This document shows, piece by piece, positions 25,397-33,319 of a stretch of 33,319 nucleotides of DNA (positions are counted from its first letter, which is position 1; every line of letters begins with the position of its first letter). The stretch spans positions 1 through 33,319 of the forward strand of contig NZ_MINO01000041.1 in NCBI RefSeq assembly GCF_001757355.1, read 5' to 3'. A model generated the notes under the pieces. It saw only the letters and a program-made list of their open reading frames with translations. It was not told the DNA's origin and made no database searches. Position numbers and translations under genes: made by a program. The DNA is from Sphingobium phenoxybenzoativorans (GTDB lineage Bacteria; Pseudomonadota; Alphaproteobacteria; Sphingomonadales; Sphingomonadaceae).

Positions 25397-25464
25397 ACCC
25401 GAAGCAGGAACCCAGCACGAGCTGATATTCCGCGTCAGAAGTATTGGTAGAACGAGGTGTGACA

Positions 25465-26634
25465 ATGTTTGAATATTTCCCATCTAACGCCGGATGGACA
25501 CTGAGCGTGGGATGCGCGCTGTCAATGGGCGGCGAACTGTCAGAAGTGCATGAAGCCTGCAAACCGCTCGTACCGCTCGCCGAAGCTCCGCTCGCCGTTG
25601 CAAACGAGGCCTGGTTCCAAAGCTGGATGTCAGTGTCAGAGCGGGTCAAGCTTCAAGGCGATGAGCTGCTGAGTAAAGGTTGGGAATTCTCGGCAGGCGC
25701 GCGTTACTATCGGGCGGCACAATATGGCTTCATCGCCGAACGGCATGCCGGCTGGAAGGATCCGCGCAAGCTGATGGCGTACCGGAAGGCCAGCGACTTG
25801 TTTGCCAAAGGCGTAAAACTGCTCGGGCATAGAACCGAAAGAATCGAGATTCCGTATGGTGATGCATCGCTGGCCGCGTATCTCCGGCTGCCCGAGGGCG
25901 ATGGCCCATTCCCGGCGGTGATTTTGTTCAACGGCTTCGACGGTATCAAAGAGATGCAATACGGGTTCGCTGGCGAAGAGGCGGTGAAGCGGGGCATTGC
26001 TGTGCTGTTCATGGATCAAGAAGGTACAGGTGAATCCGCACGCCTTCACGGCATGACAAAACCTGTGGACTCGGAAAGATGCGCCAGCGCTTTTATTGAC
26101 CGCCTGGAACAGCATCCAGCAATTGATAGCGATCGGATCGGTGTTATCGGGTGCAGTAATGGTGGCTATGATGCACCACGGGCAGCCATCTACGAACCGC
26201 GTCTCAAGCTATGCGTATCATTTGGCGCTTTTTACGACTCGGAGTGCCTCCGTTTCAAGTTTGAAAGCATGATCCATCATCCCGAGCGCCCGCTTCGAGG
26301 CCTGGACTTTCCTGATCAGATGCGGAGTGTGATGGGTAAGGACAACTTGCAGGAGGCTTGGAATGAATTTCGCAAGCGCACGCTGGAAGGCCATCTCGCA
26401 GGATTGAAAGTGCCTTATCTTGTGCTGCACGGCGAAAATGATCGGTTGGTGCCCTTGCGCTTCGCGGAACGCTGCATCGCGGAGGCCGTTAACAGCCCAC
26501 GGGCCGAGATCAAAGTCTTTTCCATCGCCGAAGGTAGCAGCGAACATTGCGGCATCGATCTGATTGCGTCCCACTCCCAGTACATGTTTGACTGGGTAGC
26601 AGAAATCTTTGGGGGCAAGACGGCCCGAGGCTGA
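25465..26634 (+). CDS. Alpha/beta hydrolase, FrsA/2,6-dihydropseudooxynicotine-hydrolase-like
   Basis: The product is 389 residues from ATG 25465, chosen because GAGGT precedes it. A helical N-terminal cap (to about residue 120; RYYRAAQYGFIAERHAGWKD) precedes the hydrolase core: PAVILFNGFDGIKE, nucleophile S231 in GCSNGGYDAPRA, D326 in LHGENDRLVP, and H361 in SSEHCGID. This architecture is that of C-C bond hydrolases such as 2,6-dihydropseudooxynicotine hydrolase. Here it sits between the TonB receptor and a TetR gene, so it is likely to act on an early intermediate, possibly cleaving a 1,3-diketone. The nucleophile motif is G-x-S-x-G-G. The product and substrate are not known. Confidence 0.9.
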   Translation: MFEYFPSNAGWTLSVGCALSMGGELSEVHEACKPLVPLAEAPLAVANEAWFQSWMSVSERVKLQGDELLSKGWEFSAGARYYRAAQYGFIAERHAGWKDPRKLMAYRKASDLFAKGVKLLGHRTERIEIPYGDASLAAYLRLPEGDGPFPAVILFNGFDGIKEMQYGFAGEEAVKRGIAVLFMDQEGTGESARLHGMTKPVDSERCASAFIDRLEQHPAIDSDRIGVIGCSNGGYDAPRAAIYEPRLKLCVSFGAFYDSECLRFKFESMIHHPERPLRGLDFPDQMRSVMGKDNLQEAWNEFRKRTLEGHLAGLKVPYLVLHGENDRLVPLRFAERCIAEAVNSPRAEIKVFSIAEGSSEHCGIDLIASHSQYMFDWVAEIFGGKTARG

Positions 26635-26698
26635 TCCCGCCCCTTGCGTTTCTCTTACCCGGTGGGGATACGCAGGAAGAGGTTGCGTGAGGGTAAAG

Positions 26699-27340
26699 AT
26701 GGCAAAGACGTTGGCCAAAAATTCTGGGGGTGCGCGGACGACGATCCTCGATGCAGCTGAAGAGTTGTTCGCGCAGTCGGGCTTTGATGGAGTTCCGGTA
26801 AGAGAGGTCGCTAAGCATGCCAATGTGGCGCTGAGCTTGGTGACCTACCATTTCCCATCAAAAGACCAGCTCATCGATGCAGTGATAACGCGGCGCAGTG
26901 ATGCGCTCAATTCGGCCCGTCGCGAGCAATTGCGCAAGTTTATACTCGACGACAGTCGCGATCTCACAAAATTCGCTGAAGCGTTCACCCAACCGTTCCT
27001 GAATTTAATCGGATCGGGCGATCAACGTTGGCGCAATTATGGTGAGATAATTGCTCAAACGGCATACTCTGCAAAATATTCAGCATCACTTACTAAACAT
27101 TACGATCAAACGGCGCGTATGTTTGCAGATACCTTACGGGATATGTACGGACAGGCAGACTCCGAAAGATCAATTCGGGCGATAGTATTTTGCGTGTCAG
27201 TTATGCTCAGTATATTCGCTGCGACCCGAAGGGTGGAAGCCATATCCGAGGGAAAGTATAATAGTGCCAATCCGAACGACTCTTACCCCTTGATGTTAAA
27301 ATTCATTGCCGGTGGAATCGATAAAGTTATGCAAGGATAA
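26699..27340 (+). CDS. TetR/AcrR-family transcriptional regulator
   Basis: The product is 213 residues. The HTH domain reads ARTTILDAAEELFAQSGFDG, then VPVREVAKHANVALSLVTYHF (about 32-52), then PSKDQLIDAVITRR. The C-terminal ligand domain is helical. GAGGG precedes ATG 26699; a GTG four codons upstream is an alternative. The start is 64 bases after the hydrolase stop, so it is likely in the TonB operon and is the best candidate repressor for the twin 17-bp operators. GC content drops in this gene relative to the neighbours, suggesting a different origin. Confidence 0.92.
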   Translation: MAKTLAKNSGGARTTILDAAEELFAQSGFDGVPVREVAKHANVALSLVTYHFPSKDQLIDAVITRRSDALNSARREQLRKFILDDSRDLTKFAEAFTQPFLNLIGSGDQRWRNYGEIIAQTAYSAKYSASLTKHYDQTARMFADTLRDMYGQADSERSIRAIVFCVSVMLSIFAATRRVEAISEGKYNSANPNDSYPLMLKFIAGGIDKVMQG

Positions 27341-28082
27341 GCTCATCATATTATTGAACTCCTTGAAGCCCGCACCCGATCTCGCTCTATCTCGTCGTGC
27401 CGACGTCCGACATCAGCCGCACAGGGCCGTCACCGCCTGCGGACGATGCTCGACGAGTTCCCCGCGGTCGGGCGCTTGGATTTCTTCGAGACGAGCGTCG
27501 CCTTCCTCGCTGGCTATGGCGTGCGCGCGTTCCTGATCGCGCAGAGGCTCAACCAGATCGAGAAGGTCTACGGCGAGCACGACGCCATCCTCGACAATCG
27601 CCATGTCCGTATCGGCGAGCAAACGACCGATGAAGGGACTGCCGGTGCCGAACCTATCCAGCGAGCTAATTTGCTCACGGATATGCTGGTCGCGCATTTT
27701 GAAATCAAGTGAGATGCAGGGAGCATGTCCGCTTCTAGGTTCGAAGGAATCCCTGATGTAAGACCGCAATGGGCGCGTTGCCGCCCCCTGCAACGAGGCT
27801 TTCTTTTGGTTCGTGAATGACCTCTGTGGACGCCCCTTCGGATGCAAGCGGTAAATCGGGGTAGATCGGCACGTAGTCGGATGCTGTCATCTGTCCGGCC
27901 TCGATGAGCAGCGCCATAGCTGCGGGCCAGTATGGGAGTTCGCGGACCGGAACCACATCAGCTTTCCGCGCTTGGCTAGCGCTCGGCCATTCCCTGGTTC
28001 TTCCGGCCCCGTCTCGCCGACTGTTGTGCCATACCCTCCTTCGACCGCTTACGTCCCCGACGCCTCTGACCGCTGTCCTGGC
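27341..28082. other. 742-bp interval of decayed mobile-element DNA
   Basis: Apart from the traG fragment I recognise no gene between the TetR and IS110 genes. A reverse frame at 27735-27956 (MVPVRELPYWPAAMALLIEA at its start) has some protein-like character, and the reverse frame through 27600-27715 (FKMRDQHIREQISSLDRFG) is another candidate remnant, but neither could be assigned. No repeat or attachment site was identified. Confidence 0.4.
27370..27640 (+). pseudogene. TraG/VirD4 coupling-protein fragment
   Basis: The forward strand carries a piece of TraG: SLYLVVPTSDISRT (27382-27423), then in the +1 frame RHRLRTMLDEFPAVGRLDFF, followed by ETSVAFLAGYGVRAFLIAQR and LNQIEKVYGEHDAILDNRHV (27428 onward), which contains the Walker B acidic pair DE. 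About 20-25 residues normally separating the two blocks are missing, and similarity is lost after about 27625. No start, Walker A or C-terminus exists. TraG couples the relaxosome to the transfer channel; this copy cannot work. It shows that conjugation genes were present on both sides of the catabolic load. Confidence 0.8.
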
Positions 28083-29117
28083 TTACGCCGCGACCGCCGC
28101 CGGAGCTCTGTAATCCTCGTTTTTAGTCATGACCGCCCAGGCAATGCGCGCCATTTTATTGGCGAGCGCCACCGAGACGAGCATGCGCGGCTTGCGCGCC
28201 AGCATGCGCTCGAGCCATGAACCCGCCGCCGCGCCGTGCACGGTCGCCTGCCTGACGACCGAGCTGCCACCGATAATGAGCAGCCGCCGGATAGTGCGCT
28301 CTCCCATCTTCGAGATCCGCCCGAGCTTCTGCCGTCCGCCGGTCGAATGCTGGAGTGGAGCAAGACCGAGCCACGCCGCGAAGTCGCGGCCCTTGGTGAA
28401 GGTCTCTACCGGCGGGGCGAGCGCGACGATCGCGGTGGCGGCGATCGGTCCGATGCCGGGGATGGTCATGAGCCTGCGTGCCACCTCGTCCTCGCGCGCA
28501 CGCCGGGCGATCTCCTTGTCCAAGTCGGCGATGCGATCGTCGAGCTCGGCGAGCATCTCGGTCATGACGCGCAGCATGGCGCGCGCCGCCTTCGGCAGCG
28601 ACGATGCCATCTCCTCCTCATCGAGGAGGTCGGCGAGCATCGCCACCTGTGCCAGGCCCCGCGGAGCCACCCAGCCAAACTCGGCAAGGTGCCCGCGCAA
28701 CGCATTGATGAGTTGGGTTCGCTGGCGAACGATGAGATCGCGGGTGCGGAACACCATCCCGGCCGCCTGCTGATCTTCGCTCTTCACGGCGACGAAACGC
28801 ATGCCCGGCCGCTGCACCGCCTCGCAGATCGCCTCCGCATCGACTGCATCGTTTTTATGCCGCTTCACGAACGGCTTGACGTAGGCGGGCGGTATCAACC
28901 GGACCTCATGACCCATCGTCTGCAGCTCACGCGCCCAGTGATGCGCGCCGCTACACGCCTCCATCGCGACCAGGCACCCCGGCTGCTCCGCGAAGAAGTC
29001 GAGCAGCTTCGCCCTACTCAGCTTGCGGCTGAACACCATGCCACCGCGCTCGTCAGCGCCGTGCGCGTGAAAAACGGTCTTGGCGATATCCAACCCAATT
29101 GTGATAACCTGCGACAC
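28083..29117 (-). mobile_element. IS110-family transposase
   Basis: The product is 344 residues from GTG 29117, preceded by GGGAGG; the ORF as open from 29162 has no homology in its first 15 residues. The N-terminal DEDD domain has D10 (TIGLDIAKTVF), a Glu in VAMEACSGAHHWARE, and D90/D93 (KNDAVDAEA). The C-terminal Tnp_IS110 domain has TIPGIGPIAATAIVA, GLAPLQHSTGGRQK, and the conserved serine in LLIIGGSSVVRQA. IS110 elements lack standard inverted repeats, so the boundaries could not be drawn; the coordinates are for the gene only. It lies between the traG remnant and the oxidoreductase group and appears intact. Confidence 0.93.
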
Positions 29118-29347
29118 GGACGCCTCCCTCAGTGGTGCTTCAACACCTCCACTTTGGCACATCGATGCCGTCGGGGGGCGTCCACCCCATCAGCTTTCCT
29201 GCGACGGCACCTCGCAAGCCGACAGTCGCGAATGTCCCACTTCCGGCCCGTTGTAATGCGACCATGTCCGCAACCCGGAGTCAGGTGAGCGGCCGTAATG
29301 AGTCGGTGCGCTTGCCCCCGCCAGCGGCCTTGGAAAAATAATCTTGC

Positions 29348-30574
29348 TCAAGTGACAGCTGAAAGCGGAGTTGCCCTGTCAGCCAATTTCAGCAAGTCAG
29401 GGCGAGCGCCACTTTCGACGAGCTTACGGCCTTGAACGTAATCCTTGACCGCGTTGACGCAGTCCATTGCGATTACTATTCCGTCTCTCAGGTACATGAT
29501 TGAAAAGGAGCGGTCCTCTATACTTCCTCGCAAAATGGTCGTGTCGAACCCCGTGTTCAGGCCGACAGTTTGAAGACGCAGATCGTACTGGTTGGACCAG
29601 AACCATGGGGTCGACCGATAGGGTTGCGGATCGCCACACAGCGACTTGGCGACGCATTGAGCCATATCGTTGGCGTTCTGAACGGACTCAATGCGCGCTG
29701 TCCGACCATTAGAATAGAGTTCAGCATGCACCGCACAATCGCCAATAGCATAGATACCGTCCAGAGACGTACGGCAATAGGAGTCTACAATTACACCCTT
29801 GTCCACTGCCGCTCCGGCCGAAGCCAAGGCGTGGACTGCCGGTACGATGCCGATGCCGACAATCACCGCATCTGCGGGAAACCTCTTTCCGCCCCGCAGC
29901 CGAACGGCAGTGACATGACCATCCTTGGCTTCCAAGCTCTCAACGACCTCGCCAGTGTGCAGTTGAACGCCATACTTTCGATGTTCATTCTGAAAAAATA
30001 CCGATAATTCCTCGCCGGCGACCCGTGCAAGAACACGGGGCGCTGCCTCAAATAGCGTAACCTGAAGGCCCAACTTCGAGAGCACAGCGGCAGCTTCCAG
30101 ACCAATATATCCACCACCGACAATGACGACATTTTGCGCTCCGGTGTCGATCGCGGCCATGAGCGCATCGCAGTCGGCTCTGGTGCGCACGACATGCACG
30201 CCCGTCAGATCATGGCCTGAGCATGACAGGCGGGCAGGATCGCCGCCTGCGGACCAGACGAGCTTACCATAGCGTATGGCATGGCCGCGATCCGTCGTCA
30301 GGATTTTCGACTTCGGATCGATGTCCATGATCTCGGTGCCGAGCCGCAGGGTTATCCGCCGCTCTTCCCAGAAAGTCGGCGGCCGGATCAGGAGGCGTTC
30401 AAACTCTTTTTCGCGCGCCAAATAGCTCTTCGACAGCGGCGGGCGTTCATAAGGCTGCTCTGGTTCACGCCCTACGAGCAAGATCGAACCTTCGAACCCG
30501 TACTGTCGCAACGAGATGGCGCACTGGGCGCCGCCATGACCGGCGCCAACGATAACGACGTCTGCGTATTCCAT
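29348..30574 (-). CDS. FAD-dependent ferredoxin reductase
   Basis: The product is 408 residues. FAD motif: [32 protein letters not shown] is the reductase hallmark; NAD motif: [22 protein letters not shown]; and the FAD-contact segment IYAIGDCA. The C-terminal domain includes [18 protein letters not shown], which binds ferredoxin in relatives such as putidaredoxin reductase. AGGAAGA precedes ATG 30574; the longer open frame upstream is a shadow. It would reduce the ferredoxin at 4547, at the other end of the window. It lies 62 bases downstream of the dioxygenase-like gene. Confidence 0.94.
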   Translation of the reverse strand: MEYADVVIVGAGHGGAQCAISLRQYGFEGSILLVGREPEQPYERPPLSKSYLAREKEFERLLIRPPTFWEERRITLRLGTEIMDIDPKSKILTTDRGHAIRYGKLVWSAGGDPARLSCSGHDLTGVHVVRTRADCDALMAAIDTGAQNVVIVGGGYIGLEAAAVLSKLGLQVTLFEAAPRVLARVAGEELSVFFQNEHRKYGVQLHTGEVVESLEAKDGHVTAVRLRGGKRFPADAVIVGIGIVPAVHALASAGAAVDKGVIVDSYCRTSLDGIYAIGDCAVHAELYSNGRTARIESVQNANDMAQCVAKSLCGDPQPYRSTPWFWSNQYDLRLQTVGLNTGFDTTILRGSIEDRSFSIMYLRDGIVIAMDCVNAVKDYVQGRKLVESGARPDLLKLADRATPLSAVT

Positions 30575-30636
30575 CTGTTTCGATCTTCCTATGCGGGAGC
30601 CGACCGCGGCAACGAATTGAGACGCAAGCCGAAGAC

Positions 30637-31614
30637 CTATTTGACGCCCTGCTCGGGAAGATAATTGAAGTGCCACACCGGTTCCTCCCGGAGGAAAGGG
30701 GGCAGGTCGTGAACATAATGGGCATAGGCGAAGAGAGGGTGGTCCCAATCGCGCGGCACCCAGGAGTCGTCGACATAGTCCCCGTCTGCACCGTACTCCG
30801 CTTCCCCGCCTGCCGGGCAGGGGAGGTAGTAAAAGAGAGCGGAATCGATCCGGTGGCGCCCCATTCCAAAGTGAGACGGTTCCCACCCCTTTCGCACCAT
30901 CGTGTTCGCGCCGATCATGAGTTCGTCGATGTCCTCCACCCCGAAATTGGCATGGTGGAACACAAGGCGACCGTCCATGTCAGGGAGGGGAGCATTGGCG
31001 TTGAGAAACAGGATATTGTGGTGATTGTATGCGCCATCTGCGCGGAGGTAGGTTCCAAAGCCGCGCTGGTGATCGGAGAGGCGAAAGTTCAGCGTCTCGA
31101 TCATGAAACGATGGGCGTCCTCGTAACCCGGGACTGCGAACACCACGTGCTGAATGACCTTGGGGAACGTGCGACGGCGCCATTTCCGATGTTGATTGAG
31201 CCTGCGGATGTGACCTGGTGCGTTGACGGGATCGGGAGCGGTGATGACCGGCGTCTTGGTGAAGACTTTGAGACCCATCGCGATCCCGAAAGGCGTCACG
31301 AAGCGGGCAATGCCGTCTGAGCCTTGAACCACCTCTGTCTGTTCAAGTAGCTTCGCAACGAGCGCATCAAGCGACTCCTCGCTGTCCACCCCCCACACGA
31401 CCTCATGCACCCCCGTGCCGGCGACCTTCGAACCGACTGGCAAAGAAGGATCGCCGCTCTTTTTCAGGATGACGCGCGAGCCCTCCGGGAGCTTGAAGCA
31501 AATGTCTGAGGTCCAGAGTTCATCCCGTTGCAAGCCGAAGTCCGCGAAAAACCGCGCGCAGAGATCAAGATCGTCGACGGCGTAGACCAGGCGTTCGATT
31601 CCAGAGATTGTCAT
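30637..31614 (-). CDS. Two-domain VOC protein, type I extradiol ring-cleavage dioxygenase-like
   Basis: The product is 325 residues with two VOC domains. The second domain keeps the extradiol iron triad: H156 (VIQHVVFAV), H221 (VFHHANFGV) and E273 (AEYGAD). Active-site helpers are also visible, with YNHHNILFL near residue 198 and [18 protein letters not shown] around 252-269, resembling the GRH...P.G..EYG signature of BphC-type enzymes. These cleave catechols next to the hydroxyls. The first domain is diverged, as is usual. Similarity to a specific dioxygenase is not claimed; a non-catecholic substrate is possible. It is 178 bases upstream of nothing on its strand except the monooxygenase gene. 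Confidence 0.87.
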   Translation of the reverse strand: MTISGIERLVYAVDDLDLCARFFADFGLQRDELWTSDICFKLPEGSRVILKKSGDPSLPVGSKVAGTGVHEVVWGVDSEESLDALVAKLLEQTEVVQGSDGIARFVTPFGIAMGLKVFTKTPVITAPDPVNAPGHIRRLNQHRKWRRRTFPKVIQHVVFAVPGYEDAHRFMIETLNFRLSDHQRGFGTYLRADGAYNHHNILFLNANAPLPDMDGRLVFHHANFGVEDIDELMIGANTMVRKGWEPSHFGMGRHRIDSALFYYLPCPAGGEAEYGADGDYVDDSWVPRDWDHPLFAYAHYVHDLPPFLREEPVWHFNYLPEQGVK

Positions 31615-31793
31615 GCTACATTCCTCTATTCGCCTGCCGACCTAAGCTCGGATCGTGTGCGCCGGGAAATTGGGATGCGCGATGACTGCAATGCCGGTGC
31701 TTGATGCCGTGATTCGCTACTTCAAGAACGAGCCCGCACCGGGATCATGACGGTCTCTAATCCCGCTGTTTGTCGAAATGCGGCGATGCCGTG

Positions 31794-32933
31794 TTAATAC
31801 TCGTCGAGCAGCGCAAGGCTCGCCTCGTGGAGCAGTTGCCCGGGCCGTGCATCAGGATTACTCACCCCGCTCCAGTGCTCCATCTCCCAAGTGGCGATGC
31901 GGTCAGAGCTTTCGATTACGAAACGTGCCCGATTGAAGCGCCGTGACATAAACTCGGTAAGCAGCTTCTCTAGTGAAGCGTCTCGCCGCAGAAGCGTACC
32001 GAGAAGCACGGCGTCCTCGATCGCCATTGCCGCTCCCTGAGCCAGATGCGGCGTCGTGGCGTGTGCAGCGTCTCCGATGATGATCACGCGCCCTTTATGC
32101 CAGGGCGATGGCAGCAGAAGGCTTTCCATCGGTCGGTATACGACTTCGGTTGGATCCGTGATCTGATCACGGAGAGTCGAAATGAGGCCCCCAAAGCCTT
32201 CAAGCCGCTGGCGCATCAGCACCGCGAGCTGGTCCTCCGGGACCCGTTGATTGCCCAGTTCCGAGGTTACCAGGAACATGTACATGAGGTCAGATCGCAG
32301 GGGCGTGAGCCCAACTTTGCTATGAGGCCCCATATGAATTTCGCCCCACTGAACATGGTCCGGCCGCGCGAAATTATGCCGCCATACGGCCTGCCCGGTG
32401 AATTGTGGGGTAACGCTGACGCCGAACAGTCTCTTGCGTGTCTCCGAGTAAAGACCGTCAGCACCGATCACCAAATCATAGTCGCTCGTCAGGCCGTTAG
32501 TCAGCTCAACGCGTACGTAATCGCAACGGTCGTCCAGCGCGTGCACCTGGGTCCCTAAATGAATCGTGACTCCATGAGCATAAGCGGCCTCGTAGAGGAT
32601 GCGATGAAGATCCGGACGGGTGATCCCGTTATTAGATGGAAATTTCGGCGCCGCGTGACTTTCGTTTGGCGCGTCCATGAGGAAGTTGCCGCCTGCGTCG
32701 TGGATCCGCCATCCCGGGAACGGTGTGCCAAGCTCCACGCACCGCGCGGCAAGGCCGATCTGATCCAGCGCCCGAAGGGTGTTGTTCGGCTGTATAATGC
32801 CCACCCCATAAACACTAAAGTTCGGTTTGGTTTCAACAAGGTCGACGTCAATCCCCGATTGGCGCAGAGCTACCCCTGCGGTTAGTCCGCCGATGCCGCC
32901 GCCGATTACGAGCGCGTTGCGGATTGCTGGCAT
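31794..32933 (-). CDS. FAD-dependent monooxygenase (salicylate-hydroxylase type)
   Basis: The product is 379 residues. NAD(P)H-dependent aromatic hydroxylase features: ALVIGGGIGGLTAGVALRQS, then DLVETKP (FAD); VIGADGLYSETRKRL with the DG motif; and GDAAHATTPHLAQGAAMAIEDAVLL (GDAAH at 287-291). Members put one oxygen onto an aromatic ring, often with loss of a carboxylate. ATG 32933 is chosen over 32939 because of better spacing to the G-run ribosome site and because it forms TGATG with the MFS stop. It may provide the dihydroxy substrate of the neighbouring extradiol-type enzyme. Confidence 0.93.
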   Translation of the reverse strand: MPAIRNALVIGGGIGGLTAGVALRQSGIDVDLVETKPNFSVYGVGIIQPNNTLRALDQIGLAARCVELGTPFPGWRIHDAGGNFLMDAPNESHAAPKFPSNNGITRPDLHRILYEAAYAHGVTIHLGTQVHALDDRCDYVRVELTNGLTSDYDLVIGADGLYSETRKRLFGVSVTPQFTGQAVWRHNFARPDHVQWGEIHMGPHSKVGLTPLRSDLMYMFLVTSELGNQRVPEDQLAVLMRQRLEGFGGLISTLRDQITDPTEVVYRPMESLLLPSPWHKGRVIIIGDAAHATTPHLAQGAAMAIEDAVLLGTLLRRDASLEKLLTEFMSRRFNRARFVIESSDRIATWEMEHWSGVSNPDARPGQLLHEASLALLDEY

Positions 32934-33319
32934 CACCATCCCCCCCCGACTTCCGCCACGATCTTGCGGCGCACGCGCGGAAGCAGAAAGCAGACGAGGA
33001 CAGCTAGGGCTCCAGCGCTTGCGAGAGCCCAGAGACCGCTTCGAGGGGCATCCAGCCTGTCAAACGTCCAGCCGAGTACCAAGGGACCAGACATGGCGCC
33101 CAGGAAATAAGCGGCGAGTTGGCGGTTGTAGATTGCCGGATAGTGCCTCTGACCGAATAGCCGGCGCACGAAGTAAGCGAGGATATCGGACTCCGAACCC
33201 ATCGCGGCACCTACGATCAACGGCGGAATGTACATTTCGGCAGGGCTTGGCATTCCCGAGAGCGTTGCCAGCCAAGCAACCGCAAAAGCGCCAAAGCCGT
33301 ACATGCCGATCGCCACCAG
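32933..33319 (-). CDS. MFS transporter, C-terminal part only
   Basis: About 128 residues are visible; the 5' end lies beyond the window edge. Hydrophobic segments at the start (IGMYGFGAFAVAWLATLSGM), LIVGAAMGSESDILAYFVRR, YFLGAMSGPLVLGWTFD and ALASAGALAVLVCFLLPRVR represent the last four transmembrane helices of a 12-helix carrier of the oxalate/formate or monocarboxylate type. It is coupled to the monooxygenase by TGATG, so it probably takes up an aromatic acid. Confidence 0.85.
   Translation of the reverse strand: MVAIGMYGFGAFAVAWLATLSGMPSPAEMYIPPLIVGAAMGSESDILAYFVRRLFGQRHYPAIYNRQLAAYFLGAMSGPLVLGWTFDRLDAPRSGLWALASAGALAVLVCFLLPRVRRKIVAEVGGGW

Noticed and set aside
28236..29288. Long forward open frame of 350 codons
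   Set aside because: It is the antisense shadow of the IS110 transposase; no family features were seen and GC-rich codon bias explains its length.
1..33319. CRISPR arrays, tRNA genes and integrase attachment sites
   Set aside because: No regularly spaced repeats, tRNA-like cloverleaf or integrase gene was noticed by eye.

Overview
The window reads like accessory DNA of a sphingomonad-type alphaproteobacterium (Sphingomonas, Sphingobium or Novosphingobium). The GC content is high, the left edge carries a trbL-F-G-I conjugation cluster of the kind found on sphingomonad plasmids and ICEs, and a large TonB-dependent receptor sits beside a catabolic operon. The genus is inferred. No rRNA, tRNA or CRISPR array was seen.

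Layout. (1) 1-3456: end of a trb mating-pair operon (trbL 3' end, trbF, trbG, frameshifted trbI), then a small reverse-strand gene and an XRE regulator that share a spacer with two tandem palindromes. (2) 3453-7038: the accessory load begins with a LysR regulator and an orphan [2Fe-2S] ferredoxin (reverse), then a FAH-family hydrolase and a TetR regulator (forward). (3) 7235-9169: a glyoxalase-fold protein, an EamA-type transporter, and a decayed LuxR autoinducer-binding fragment. (4) 9170-22730: fourteen reverse-strand genes, mostly overlapping or closely spaced, read from an acyl-CoA ligase at 22730 through an SMP-30 lactonase, SDR, FAH hydrolase, MDR reductase, alpha-methylacyl-CoA racemase, VOC protein, beta-keto-acid cleavage enzyme, GFA protein, acyl-CoA dehydrogenase, thiolase (frameshifted), two SDRs and an epimerase-like reductase. 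(5) 22731-27340: a divergent promoter region with two mirrored copies of a 17-bp palindromic element, then TonB receptor, alpha/beta hydrolase and TetR regulator (forward). (6) 27341-29347: a broken traG/virD4 coupling-protein fragment and an IS110-family transposase. (7) 29348-33319: a reverse-strand group of MFS transporter (partial), FAD monooxygenase, two-domain extradiol-type dioxygenase and ferredoxin reductase.

How the genes may work together (inference). The TonB receptor imports a substrate. Ring oxidation could use the FAD monooxygenase, the extradiol-type dioxygenase and an electron chain of ferredoxin reductase plus ferredoxin, although the terminal oxygenase for that chain is not here. 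C-C and lactone hydrolysis would involve the FAH proteins, the alpha/beta hydrolase and the SMP-30 protein. A carboxylic acid would then be activated by the ligase, epimerised by the racemase, desaturated by the dehydrogenase, oxidised by the SDR5C-like SDR and cleaved by the thiolase or the beta-keto-acid cleavage enzyme. The racemase implies a 2-methyl-branched acyl-CoA. The substrate cannot be named from sequence. The combination looks like an uncharacterised catabolic system carried on, or inserted into, a conjugative element. Two single-base frameshifts (trbI, thiolase) are either real decay or assembly errors.
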